From Brucella thiophenivorans (GTDB taxonomy: Bacteria; Pseudomonadota; Alphaproteobacteria; Rhizobiales; Rhizobiaceae): DNA of 64,000 nt. Position 1 is the first letter of the stretch. Each line of letters begins with the position of its first letter. Shown piece by piece: positions 14,982 through 23,079 of the stretch. The notes beneath the pieces were generated by a model. It saw only the letters and a program-made list of their open reading frames with translations, did no database searches and was not told where the DNA came from. The position numbers and the translations under genes are program-made. The stretch is from NCBI RefSeq assembly GCF_002252445.1, contig NZ_NNRJ01000019.1, positions 248,001-312,000 on the forward strand, read 5' to 3'.

Positions 14982-15114
14982 CGGCTTGCTCCCGAAAGGA
15001 ATATTTGCGGCCAATATGGCTTGGCGCAAAGAGGTGATTTGAAAATTTGCGTAAGTGCTTATAGGACGAGCACAGTTATTTTGCATCCTCCATTGATTGA
15101 TTGGACCAGACGAT

Positions 15115-16137
15115 ATGAGCGCCAGTGGCCTTCCTTTTGACGATTTCCGTGAACTTATCCGAAATCTTCCGGGACCTGATCTTGATGCGGAAGCGGCTGT
15201 GCGGGCGCGGGAAGCGACATTGACCAAGCCTGCAGGTTCGCTCGGACAGCTTGAAGAGATCGTAGCATGGCTTGCAGCATGGACTGGCAAGTCAATCCCG
15301 CAAATCAATCGCCCGCTGGTCGCCGTTTTTGCAGGCAATCACGGCGTCACGGCCAAGAACATTACGCCATTCCCATCAAGCGTCACCGCGCAAATGGTTG
15401 AAAATTTTGCCGCTGGTGGTGCTGCGATCAACCAGATCTGCATAGCACATGATCTGGGGCTTAAGGTTTTCGATCTGGCGCTTGAACATCCAACTGCTGA
15501 CATCACCGAAGAAGCAGCCATGGACGAGCGTACCTGTGCGGCCACGATGGCCTTCGGCATGGAAGGCATTGCGGGCGGCACTGATCTTTTGTGTATAGGC
15601 GAAATGGGAATCGGCAATACAACCATTGCCGCAGCCATTGCGCTTGCGCTGTTTGGTGGCGCGGCTGAGGATTGGGTTGGCCCCGGCACAGGCTCAACAG
15701 GTGAATTGATGCAGCGCAAGCTTGCGGCGGTTCGTGCAGCAATTGCGCTGCATCAGGCGCACCTCAAAGACCCGCTGGAGGTTCTGCGTCGTCTTGGTGG
15801 ACGTGAAATTGCAGCGATGGCAGGTGCCATCCTTGCCGCACGCATGGAAAAAATACCGGTTATCGTCGATGGTTTTGTGGCCAGTGCTGCTGCTGCTGTG
15901 CTTTATGCGGCGAACCCCGTCGCGTTGGATCATTGCCTTTTCGGCCATGTATCGGCAGAGCCGGGCCACCGCCTGTTGCTCGAAAAAATGGGCAAGAAAC
16001 CCCTTCTGGATATTGGTATGCGGCTGGGCGAGGGCACAGGTGCGGCGCTCGCTGCGGGTATCGTCAAAGCCGCAGCCCTTTGCCATAGCGGAATGGCAAC
16101 ATTCGAACAGGCAGGTGTCACAAGCGCCACGAAATGA
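15115..16137 (+). CDS. cobT: Nicotinate-nucleotide--dimethylbenzimidazole phosphoribosyltransferase
   Basis: The enzyme makes alpha-ribazole 5'-phosphate from dimethylbenzimidazole and nicotinate mononucleotide, which feeds the CobS reaction. The 340-residue protein shows [13 protein letters not shown] near 42, [12 protein letters not shown] near 80, [15 protein letters not shown] near 162, GPGTGS near 190, [12 protein letters not shown] near 250, and the catalytic-end [12 protein letters not shown] and [13 protein letters not shown] 15115 is preferred over the in-frame TTG at 15097. The 133-bp divergent gap to cobS holds both promoters; I see no cobalamin riboswitch in it, and it is too short for a typical one. 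Confidence 0.95.
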   Translation: MSASGLPFDDFRELIRNLPGPDLDAEAAVRAREATLTKPAGSLGQLEEIVAWLAAWTGKSIPQINRPLVAVFAGNHGVTAKNITPFPSSVTAQMVENFAAGGAAINQICIAHDLGLKVFDLALEHPTADITEEAAMDERTCAATMAFGMEGIAGGTDLLCIGEMGIGNTTIAAAIALALFGGAAEDWVGPGTGSTGELMQRKLAAVRAAIALHQAHLKDPLEVLRRLGGREIAAMAGAILAARMEKIPVIVDGFVASAAAAVLYAANPVALDHCLFGHVSAEPGHRLLLEKMGKKPLLDIGMRLGEGTGAALAAGIVKAAALCHSGMATFEQAGVTSATK

Positions 16138-16140
16138 ATA

Positions 16141-16171
16141 AAAAAGGCCCGGAGTTTTCAGGGCCTTTTTT
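16141..16171. terminator. Bidirectional terminator between cobT and the Lrp-type regulator
   Basis: AAAAAGGCCC/GGGCCTTTTT stem around a GGAGTTTTCA loop, between two convergent genes; U-tracts are present in both directions. Confidence 0.85.
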
Positions 16172-16185
16172 GTGACAACGAGTGA

Positions 16186-16665
16186 TTAGTTGTTTTCCTT
16201 GTCGAGCACCATGTAATCAAGCGGTAACTCAGTCGTGTATTTGATCTGTTCCATCGCAAAGGAAGAGGAGACATCACGAATTTCGATTTTGCTGATTAGG
16301 CGTTTATAGAAAGCATCATAGGCACCAATATCCGGCACGGCCACACGCAACAGGTAATCGACATCACCGCTCATGCGGTAGAATTCAATGACCTCTGGAA
16401 ATTCCTGAACAACTTCCGAAAAGCGCTTGAGCCATTCATTGCTGTGCGAGCTGGTGCGAACCGATACAAACACCGTCACCCGTGTATTCACCCGTATTGG
16501 ATCGAGGATGGCGACGCGACGTTTGATAACGCCGTCTTCCTCGAGTTTCTGGATACGGCGCCAGCAAGGGGTGGTGGATAGGCCAACCTTCTTTGCGACA
16601 TCGGCGACCGCCAGTGTTGCGTCTTCCTGCAATAATCGCAGTATTTTTCTGTCTAGCCTGTCCAT
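16186..16665 (-). CDS. Lrp/AsnC family transcriptional regulator
   Basis: The 159-residue protein begins with an AsnC-type helix-turn-helix (LDRKILRLLQEDATLAVADVAKKVGLSTTPCWRRIQKLEEDGVI, residues 4 to 47). It is followed by the RAM ligand-binding domain with SGDVDYLLRVAVPDIGAYDAFYKRL. The family senses amino acids and forms octamers. Neighbours give no clear target: the gene is convergent with cobT and separated by 127 bp from the gene upstream. The unusually conserved TTPCWRRIQ turn is typical for the rhizobial members near amino-acid metabolism genes, but the ligand cannot be predicted. Confidence 0.92.
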   Translation of the reverse strand: MDRLDRKILRLLQEDATLAVADVAKKVGLSTTPCWRRIQKLEEDGVIKRRVAILDPIRVNTRVTVFVSVRTSSHSNEWLKRFSEVVQEFPEVIEFYRMSGDVDYLLRVAVPDIGAYDAFYKRLISKIEIRDVSSSFAMEQIKYTTELPLDYMVLDKENN

Positions 16666-16793
16666 GCGTTTTTTATCCCGGTATTAGAAATCGTTTCCCG
16701 AACTGTCCGGATGAATGAAACTTATTACCTTATCGACTGCATCGGTCCGAAATTACAGGAAAAATATTCTGTTGAGAATGGTTGTTATAAAAA

Positions 16794-17426
16794 TTATTTT
16801 CCGGGATTGATTAGTCTGCGTATTTTTTGATGAAGGACGGGCACAACTTCTGCGTCAAACCATGGATTTCGCTTGAGCCAGCCGCTGTTGCGCCAGGAAG
16901 GATGGGGCAGCGGTAGCACAATGCGTCCAGCAGCGTTTGGTGTCTCTATGAAGCTGCGCCAGTTCTGAACCGTTTCCGTTAGGCTGGTCTTGCGCCATTC
17001 CGGCAGATGATAGGCAAGCGAATATTGTCCGACAACGAGGATGAATTCAAGTTGCGGCATAGAAGCAAAAACACGATCATGCCATGTCAGTCGGCATTCT
17101 CGGCGCGGCGGGAGATCGCCGCCATGCTTGTCATAGCCGGGAAAGCAAAAGCCCATCGGTACGATTGCAAAAAGCGAGGGGTCATAGAATTCCTCGCGCG
17201 TCGTGCCGAGCCACTGCCGCAGGCGATCACCGGAAGGGTCGTTAAAGGGCAGGGACGTATTATGCACACGAATGCCGGGGGCCTGCCCGCAGATCGCAAT
17301 GCGCGCAGTATCCGAAATGATGCAGACCGGATTTGGCTCATGTGGCAAAGACGGCAGAAACTGAGGCGTGTCACGGCAAATCCGACATGCCCGGATCGCG
17401 TGCCTCAGCTCGTCCAGATTTTCCAT
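16794..17426 (-). CDS. Uracil-DNA glycosylase superfamily protein
   Basis: The 210-residue protein shows the uracil-DNA glycosylase fold: a GQAPG motif (about 47 to 51) with the nearby SLPFNDPSGDRLRQWLG, a central strand FILVVGQYSLAYHL and the late LPLPHPSWRN (about 170 to 179), where the histidine would contact the base. An N-terminal C-x2-C (CRICRD, about 14 to 19) recalls the iron-sulfur families of the group, but the other two cysteines of such a site are not clear. It probably removes damaged bases in repair. It lies upstream-free on the minus strand with a staphylococcal-nuclease-like gene 20 bp upstream. Confidence 0.8.
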   Translation of the reverse strand: MENLDELRHAIRACRICRDTPQFLPSLPHEPNPVCIISDTARIAICGQAPGIRVHNTSLPFNDPSGDRLRQWLGTTREEFYDPSLFAIVPMGFCFPGYDKHGGDLPPRRECRLTWHDRVFASMPQLEFILVVGQYSLAYHLPEWRKTSLTETVQNWRSFIETPNAAGRIVLPLPHPSWRNSGWLKRNPWFDAEVVPVLHQKIRRLINPGK

Positions 17427-17446
17427 TTTTTCAATTCTGCTCCAGA

Positions 17447-18103
17447 TCAGAATGAATTCAGAAGGATAAAGACTTTCGACCTGATATAATCGCGCAACTG
17501 GCTGATTACATCGGCTAACGGCACTTCATGCCCTGTTTCGGCCTCTTCAGACGATTTTTGATGCTCCTTGCGCCATTGCTGGGGCACCTGAAAGCTTCCC
17601 GCCCATATGCCGCGCTTGTCGCGCCGGGCGGTTGCTTCTTCGCTGCGATAATCTCCGTAGGATACAGCCCAGCCTTGTTCCACCATCCATCGGTTGAGAT
17701 CACTCTCGCCGAGTGCGCATCGACCAAGATCGCGGCCATATTTATCGATGCCTTCTTTCTCGCAACGAATCGCGGCGCCTTTGATTCTGGCTTGCAGCGC
17801 ATTACGGGCATCTCTGCCACAAAGGTAATCACGACCAGCGCGTTGACAACTTTGCCCCATCTCCGGCGCGTCTATGCCTAACAGTCGGATATGAACCTTG
17901 TTTAGAATGACTGTGTCACCATCAATTACATAGACGGTGCCTGATAATGATTCTTTTGGCTGGCGATTAACTGGCAGCGATACAATGATTGCTAGAAGCG
18001 TGAAAAAGATGAGTAAAGTTAAGAGGATACTGCGGAAGGCTCCACCTCTTCTTCGCGTTCTTGGATGATAAGATCGCCTGTAATAGCGTCGCCTGTTGGT
18101 CAT
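17447..18103 (-). CDS. Membrane-anchored thermonuclease-like (SNase) protein
   Basis: The 218-residue protein begins with a very basic stretch (RRRYYRRSYHPRTRRR), then one membrane helix (about 24 to 44). The SNase domain follows: GTVYVIDGDTVIL, HIRLLGIDAPE with its conserved arginine, KYGRDLGRC and EQGWAVSYGDY. Such proteins cleave DNA and RNA with calcium, usually outside the cytoplasm. The positive-inside start suggests the nuclease faces the periplasm. Cysteines in GQSCQRAGRDYLCGRDA may form a disulphide, as suits that place. The end is an extra 50 residues of unclear use. It is close upstream of the glycosylase gene, and the pair may be one transcript. Confidence 0.85.
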   Translation of the reverse strand: MTNRRRYYRRSYHPRTRRRGGAFRSILLTLLIFFTLLAIIVSLPVNRQPKESLSGTVYVIDGDTVILNKVHIRLLGIDAPEMGQSCQRAGRDYLCGRDARNALQARIKGAAIRCEKEGIDKYGRDLGRCALGESDLNRWMVEQGWAVSYGDYRSEEATARRDKRGIWAGSFQVPQQWRKEHQKSSEEAETGHEVPLADVISQLRDYIRSKVFILLNSF

Positions 18104-18563
18104 TTCCGATGCCCCCGATCAGGAGCAGCATTATATATTAATCAGAAGCTCTGCGGAATTGATCAGCTTTCAGACGATCGGGAACCCGCAATTTTTTGGG
18201 ATAATAACAGACGGTTTTGTGTTGATTCAGCAACAGTCTTTATCATTGCTTTCAGCTAGAAAGATGCGAGTGCATTTTGCCTATTTCCCGCCACAAAGGG
18301 GCGTCACCGCTAGGGAAAGGCGAAAGCTGATAACGACTTCGGAAAACTTTGGTTCCCTCAGGACAGGAAAAAATGAAGAAAGACGCATTGTTTTACAACG
18401 ATCCGTTTTCAGGCAGCAAAAACACTGCCCCGTCTTCCTTTTGTCCTTTTGGTAAAGTTCGAGCTTTTTTCGGTCAAAATCGGGTCGCAGTGTTGACGAA
18501 AAGACAATGCACTCTGTCACTTATGTCATCAACTTCCAACAATTATGAAAGACCCGCGTTGTG
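18104..18563. other. Intergenic stretch upstream of the exoR-like gene
   Basis: About 460 bp without a supported gene. TTGACG near 18494 could be a -35 element for the gene downstream, but no good -10 follows. AT-rich and free of the palindromic repeats seen elsewhere. Confidence 0.4.
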
Positions 18564-19352
18564 ATGCGTATCCGCAGTTTTTCATATCCTCTGATTGCTG
18601 CAGCGCTTGGCCTAGCCATCGTGTGCAGCAGCGCTCAGGCCTTTGATCTTAATGATGACTCTGAAAAATCACGTAGCCCGTTCGAGCTCTTCAAGTTTGG
18701 TTTCTCTGCTTATAAAAGCGGCCACAAAGATGAAGCTATCAAAGCGCTGCGTTATGCTGCTGAGCGCGGTCATCAGGGTGCGAAGTGGAAGCTGGCCCGT
18801 ATGTATGCCGATGGCGACGGCGTGACAGAGAATGACTACGAAGCCTATCAGATTTTCGAAAAGATCGTCCGTGACGGTGCAGAGCCTGGTTCCGAGAATG
18901 AACCCTATGTCGCTGATGCGCTGGTTGCGCTTGCAGGCTATGTGAAGCGTGGCATTCCCGGCTCTCCTGTAAACTCTGATCCAAAGTTTGCGCGCAATCT
19001 CTATGTGCAAGCCGCATCGAATTTTGGCGATCCGGCAGCCCAGTATGAACTTGGCAAGATGCTTCTTGATGGCGAAGGCGGTGAACGCAACTCAATGCAG
19101 GCCGCACGCTGGTTCCAGCTTGCCGCCAAGAAGGGCAACGCCAGCGCTCAGGCAATGCTTGGCAATATGCTGTTTCAGGCCGGAAAGACTGTTCGTGGCC
19201 TTGCCATGCTCACCGCAGCTTTTGAACGTTGCCCGACAGAAGATTGCATCTGGATTCGCGACATGCAGGAACAGGCCTTCTCTATCGCGGGTGAAGCAGA
19301 TCGCCGCAATGCAATCGCGCTTTCGAGTAATTACGCTACAAACAGCGATTAA
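18564..19352 (+). CDS. exoR: ExoR-like periplasmic Sel1-repeat regulator
   Basis: The 262-residue protein has a signal peptide ending near SSAQA (about residue 26). Sel1/TPR-like repeats follow: FELFKFGFSAYKSGHKDEAIKALRYAAERGHQGAKWKLARMYADGDGVTENDYEAYQIF, then AQYELGKMLLDGEGGERNSMQAARWFQLAAKKGNASAQAMLGNMLFQAGKTVRGL. Order, spacing and length fit Sinorhizobium ExoR, which holds down the ExoS/ChvI two-component system from the periplasm; the Brucella counterpart of that system is BvrS/BvrR. The gene therefore probably controls exopolysaccharide, envelope and virulence functions. ATG 18564 follows an in-frame GTG; either may be used. A tandem array of repeats begins directly after its stop. Other Sel1 proteins are the alternative. 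Confidence 0.75.
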   Translation: MRIRSFSYPLIAAALGLAIVCSSAQAFDLNDDSEKSRSPFELFKFGFSAYKSGHKDEAIKALRYAAERGHQGAKWKLARMYADGDGVTENDYEAYQIFEKIVRDGAEPGSENEPYVADALVALAGYVKRGIPGSPVNSDPKFARNLYVQAASNFGDPAAQYELGKMLLDGEGGERNSMQAARWFQLAAKKGNASAQAMLGNMLFQAGKTVRGLAMLTAAFERCPTEDCIWIRDMQEQAFSIAGEADRRNAIALSSNYATNSD

Positions 19353-19508
19353 AGCGCATCCCGAAAAGTGTGAAACGGTTTTTGGATAAGATGCGCGTTA
19401 AATAAAGCGCATCCCGAAAAGTGTGAAACGGTTTTTGGATAAGATGCGCGTTAAATAAAGCGCATCCCGAAAAGTGTGAAGTGGTTTTCAGATAAGACGC
19501 GCGTTAAA
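19353..19508. repeat. Tandem array of three 53-bp palindromic units
   Basis: Three copies of a unit starting AGCGCATCCCGAAAAGTGTG and ending GATGCGCGTTAAATAA follow each other at an exact 53-bp period, the third somewhat diverged. Each unit can fold: GCGCATC pairs with GATGCGC and CCGAAAA with TTTTCGG. Single copies lie elsewhere in this window. The array starts right behind the exoR stop. Confidence 0.9.
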
Positions 19509-19516
19509 ATATATGA

Positions 19517-20299
19517 TTAGACCGCCAATGTTACCGTAACCGGAACGTGATCTGACGGTTTTTCCCACGCTCTGACGTGTTTTTCGATGTCTGTTGCAAC
19601 GAAATGGTTGGCCGCTTCTGGTGATAGCATCAGATGATCGATGCGAATGCCATTGTTCTTAGGCCATGCTCCGGCCTGATAATCCCAGAAAGTATAAACG
19701 CCGACATCGTCGGTTGCCGCACGCACGGCTTCGGTAAAGCCCATGTTTTCAAGTCTGCGCAGCGCCTGACGCGATTGCGGTTGAAACAACGCATCGCCCA
19801 GCCATTGCTGTGGGTTTTTTGCGTCGTAGGGTTCAGGGATGACATTGTAATCGCCTGCAAGAACCAGAGGCTCTTCCAGTTCAAGCCTTTGCTTCGCCCA
19901 TGTTTCCAAGCGCTGCATCCATGAAAGCTTATATGGAAATTTTTCGGTATCGATTGGATTGCCGTTTGGCAAATACAACGACACGACACGAAGAACACCC
20001 TTATCAGTTGAGAACACAGCTTCAATGAAGCGGGCCTGTTCATCGCTGTCATCACCGGGAAGACCGCGATTGACTTCGTCAGGCGATTTCTTGGAAAGAA
20101 TCGCGACGCCGTTGAAGCCTTTCTGGCCATGAGTCTCGACATGATAGCCAAGCGTTTCGATCTCGAGCCGCGGAAACAGATCGTCCACCGACTTAATTTC
20201 CTGAAGGCAGGCGATGTCGGGCGATGATTCCTTCAGCCAATGCTGGAGGTTTTCGATACGCGCCTTGACGCCATTAATGTTCCATGTCGCGATTTTCAT
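19517..20299 (-). CDS. xthA: Exodeoxyribonuclease III (AP endonuclease)
   Basis: The 260-residue protein starts MKIATWNINGVKARIENL and shows the catalytic set of the family: CLQEIKS with the metal-binding glutamate (about 34), LYLPNG near 107, LAGDYNVIPEPYDAKNP near 149, RIDHLMLS near 226 and SDHVPVTV at the end. It cuts at abasic sites and trims 3' ends in base-excision repair. I start at ATG 20299; the 19 extra upstream codons look non-coding. The convergent repeat array separates it from the exoR-like gene. Confidence 0.93.
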   Translation of the reverse strand: MKIATWNINGVKARIENLQHWLKESSPDIACLQEIKSVDDLFPRLEIETLGYHVETHGQKGFNGVAILSKKSPDEVNRGLPGDDSDEQARFIEAVFSTDKGVLRVVSLYLPNGNPIDTEKFPYKLSWMQRLETWAKQRLELEEPLVLAGDYNVIPEPYDAKNPQQWLGDALFQPQSRQALRRLENMGFTEAVRAATDDVGVYTFWDYQAGAWPKNNGIRIDHLMLSPEAANHFVATDIEKHVRAWEKPSDHVPVTVTLAV

Positions 20300-20454
20300 G
20301 TTCAAATGATTAGGCGTAAGACGCCGCAAGGGCAAGCGTTGCCCGCTCTCCATCACAGAATTTCCGCTTATTCAGATAATTATCGAATAGCCATTTGTAT
20401 TGTGGCTTTTGCGTTCCTATCTCCCGATTAGAGTAGCCAAATTAGGAGATTTGA

Positions 20455-21162
20455 ATGTTTGACGCCAAAAAGCTTCTTGATCAGTTTCTGGGATCGCAAA
20501 TTCCGGGCATGTCCGGGAGCGTTCGCGACAAGGCAGGGCAGGCGACTGGTCTCGCCAAGAAAAATCCTTTGGCTACTGGCGCAATTGCTGCCGCCATCCT
20601 TGGCACAAAGACCGGACGTAAGCTGGCTGGCAATGTCGCAGCCGCAGGCGGTATCGCTGCAATCGCTGGTCTCGGCTATCTCGCTTATAAGAATTACAAA
20701 TCCGGTCAGTCCCCGCAGGCTGCCGAGCAGCCGGTAACAAAAGAACCGGAATTGCTTCCACCGCCACCTGTCGATTCTCCGTTTCACCCGCAATCACCCG
20801 CCATGAGCAATAGTTTTGCGCTCACACTCGTTCAGGCTATGATCGCTGCTGCAAAAGCTGACGGTCATATCGATGCGAGCGAACGCGCGCATATCATGGA
20901 AAAGGTGCAGATTTCCGGGCTTGATGAAGAAGCAGAAGCTTTTTTCGAGAAGGAACTGGCTGATCCTATCGATATTGATGCGCTGGTTGCAGCTGCTCAG
21001 ACAGAAGAGCAGAAAGTTGAGCTATATACTGCTTCGCGCCTGACCATCGATCCTGATAGCCGCGCAGAGCGTGGTTATCTCGATATGCTGGCCGGACGCC
21101 TTGGTTTGCCGGATGCGCTGGTCGATCATATTGATGCGACGGTTTCGTCCGTCAAAGCCTGA
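20455..21162 (+). CDS. DUF533 (YebE-like) TerB-fold membrane protein
   Basis: The 235-residue protein begins FDAKKLLDQFLG, the usual DUF533 start. It has a glycine/alanine-rich hydrophobic stretch (about 58 to 80, GNVAAAGGIAAIAGLGYLAY), a proline-rich linker (ELLPPPPVDSP) and a C-terminal helical domain of the tellurite-resistance TerB fold: FALTLVQAMIAAAKADGHIDASERAHIM, with its acidic turn near residue 140. Function is unknown; YebE in enterobacteria belongs to envelope-stress regulons. The gene has its own promoter region and ends before a perfect palindrome. Confidence 0.88.
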   Translation: MFDAKKLLDQFLGSQIPGMSGSVRDKAGQATGLAKKNPLATGAIAAAILGTKTGRKLAGNVAAAGGIAAIAGLGYLAYKNYKSGQSPQAAEQPVTKEPELLPPPPVDSPFHPQSPAMSNSFALTLVQAMIAAAKADGHIDASERAHIMEKVQISGLDEEAEAFFEKELADPIDIDALVAAAQTEEQKVELYTASRLTIDPDSRAERGYLDMLAGRLGLPDALVDHIDATVSSVKA

Positions 21163-21176
21163 CAGAATAAATAGAT

Positions 21177-21207
21177 AGAGCGGTTTCAGTTAAACTGAAA
21201 CCGCTCT
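21177..21207. repeat. Perfect 31-bp palindrome (intergenic repeat, possible terminator)
   Basis: AGAGCGGTTTCAGTT and its exact complement around one central A, between two convergent genes. Its AGAGC...GCTCT ends match the second repeat family seen at 29100, 31448, 41184 and 55465. It can act as a terminator stem, but no long U-tract follows. Confidence 0.8.
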
Positions 21208-21241
21208 CATCAGCTGTTTTCGTTTTAGATCATAGGTTTGA

Positions 21242-21568
21242 TCAGATAGCGAAGCTTGTGCCGCAACCACATGATGCCGTGGCATTGGGATTGCGAATCT
21301 GGAACGATTGTCCCATGAGGTCATCGACAAAATCGATTTCTGAACCGTCTATATAAGGAACCGAAATCGAGTCGATTAATACCTTTGCGCCCAGCCTTTC
21401 GATAATGATGTCATCATCCGACTGTTCATCGACAAGTTCATATTTATAAGAGAAGCCAGAACAGCCGCCGCCTTCGACAGAAACGCGAAGTGCAGTTTTG
21501 CCGGGTTCGGAATTGATAATCTTTGCAATCCGCTTGGCTGCGGATTCAGAAACGGTAATATCTGTCAT
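21242..21568 (-). CDS. erpA: Iron-sulfur cluster insertion protein, A-type carrier
   Basis: The 108-residue A-type carrier has the three cysteines that hold the cluster: GGGCSGFSYKYE (about residue 34) and SCGCGTSF (about 99 and 101). ErpA passes Fe-S clusters to client enzymes. The assigned start MTDITVSESAA gives the family's usual length; an upstream in-frame extension is probably not translated. It diverges from dgt. SufA/IscA would be hard to tell apart; the short free-standing context and sequence favour ErpA. Confidence 0.88.
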   Translation of the reverse strand: MTDITVSESAAKRIAKIINSEPGKTALRVSVEGGGCSGFSYKYELVDEQSDDDIIIERLGAKVLIDSISVPYIDGSEIDFVDDLMGQSFQIRNPNATASCGCGTSFAI

Positions 21569-21734
21569 CTGCCTTGTTCCGCTTGCAATTGCGTTTGTCG
21601 AGTTGGAATTTTCAATAGCCACACCCCAACGCATACTTGCTTTCATGTTTAGCTGATAGCTATGAACGCGAGGTGTGGAAGTCAATGACTACCTTGATTG
21701 AGCGTAATCATATTACAGTGAGGAATGCATCGCA

Positions 21735-22961
21735 ATGTCCCCGGAAGGAATTGGGTCACTTGAAGGAATAGGCTTCGGTTATCGCGAACGTGCGCCCTAT
21801 GCCTGTAACCCGTCTTTGAGCCGTGGGCGACTGGTTCCGGAGCCAGAAAGCGCCACACGAACGCCGTTCCAGCGTGACCGCGACAGAATCATTCACTCCA
21901 CCGCATTTCGCCGCCTCAAGCACAAAACGCAGGTTTTTATCGCCCATGAGGGCGATCATTATCGAACGCGTTTGACCCATACGATAGAAGTGGCACAGAT
22001 TGCACGCGCTTTGGCGCGAGCCTTGCGGCTTGATGAAGACCTCGCGGAAGCTGTGGCGCTTGTGCATGATTTTGGCCACACACCGTTTGGCCATACCGGT
22101 GAAGACGCGCTTAACGAGCGTATGAAAACCTATGGCGGCTTCGATCACAACGCGCAGTCCTTGCGGATTGTGACCAAGCTTGAGCATCGCTATGCTGATT
22201 TCGACGGGTTGAACCTATCATGGGAAACACTCGAAGGATTGGTGAAGCATAATGGTCCGCTGATTGGTCCTTTTGCGACCCATTCGGATGAACCCGTGCC
22301 ACAGCCGATTCTCGATTTTAATGAACGCTACGATCTTGAATTGTCGCGTTTCGCAAGCCTTGAAGCGCAATGTGCGGCGATTGCCGATGACATTGCCTAT
22401 AACGCACACGACATCGACGATGGACTTCGTTCTGGCCTGCTGACGCTTGATGGTCTTGATGAAGTACCATTGACCAAGCGACTTCTTGATATTGTCAGAA
22501 CCCGCTATCCCGCACTTGATCCGGTGCGCACGGGCCACGAGCTTGTGCGCAGGCAAATTACCATCATGGTTGAGGATGTCATTGCTGAATCGCAACGCCG
22601 TATCGCAAGTGCCAATCCGAAGAAACTTGAAGATGTGCACGCTCAGCCGCGTGCGCTTGTCGGCTTCTCAGAGACCATGCGTGATGAAGAAAAAGTGCTG
22701 AAACGTTTTTTATTCAAGAACCTTTATTTTCATGAAAGCGTCATTGTTCGCAGACATGCGGCAGATAAGATCGTGCAGGACTTGTTTGATATTAGCTTCG
22801 ATGATCCATCACTCATGCCTGCCGAGTGGCAATCAGGCTGCGAAATGCTGGATATGGTCGCGCGCGCGCGCCGTGTTGCCGACTATCTCGCCGGCATGAC
22901 TGACAATTATGCCGTGCGCGAACACCGACGATTGTTTGACCATACACCCGATTTAGCTTAA
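21735..22961 (+). CDS. dgt: Deoxyguanosinetriphosphate triphosphohydrolase-like protein
   Basis: The HD-domain enzyme splits dNTPs, mainly dGTP, into nucleoside and tripolyphosphate. The protein shows [22 protein letters not shown] near 47 to 69, the metal-site histidines in [16 protein letters not shown] (about 81) and [17 protein letters not shown] (HD at 109 to 110), and [25 protein letters not shown] supplies later ligands. At 408 residues it is the usual length of the alphaproteobacterial type 2 form. It is divergent from erpA and precedes argS by 118 bp. Confidence 0.93.
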   Translation: MSPEGIGSLEGIGFGYRERAPYACNPSLSRGRLVPEPESATRTPFQRDRDRIIHSTAFRRLKHKTQVFIAHEGDHYRTRLTHTIEVAQIARALARALRLDEDLAEAVALVHDFGHTPFGHTGEDALNERMKTYGGFDHNAQSLRIVTKLEHRYADFDGLNLSWETLEGLVKHNGPLIGPFATHSDEPVPQPILDFNERYDLELSRFASLEAQCAAIADDIAYNAHDIDDGLRSGLLTLDGLDEVPLTKRLLDIVRTRYPALDPVRTGHELVRRQITIMVEDVIAESQRRIASANPKKLEDVHAQPRALVGFSETMRDEEKVLKRFLFKNLYFHESVIVRRHAADKIVQDLFDISFDDPSLMPAEWQSGCEMLDMVARARRVADYLAGMTDNYAVREHRRLFDHTPDLA

Positions 22962-23079
22962 TCGGGTCCCTACGAAGCGGGTTTTGGCGCTCAAATGCGT
23001 CGGAATCTCCGCTATTTTTATGACGAGCCAACGCCGGAAACGACAATAATTGCCGGACGGAAGCCTGACAGGACGAACC

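Noticed and set aside
15000-15100. Cobalamin riboswitch
   Set aside because: The divergent gap is only 133 bp and I saw no conserved B12-box.
14982-15338. Upstream extension of cobS
   Set aside because: The added residues lie antisense to cobT, are serine/arginine-rich and would make cobS far longer than its family.
19353-19508. CRISPR array
   Set aside because: The units are directly joined without unique spacers, and the same sequence is scattered elsewhere as intergenic palindromes.
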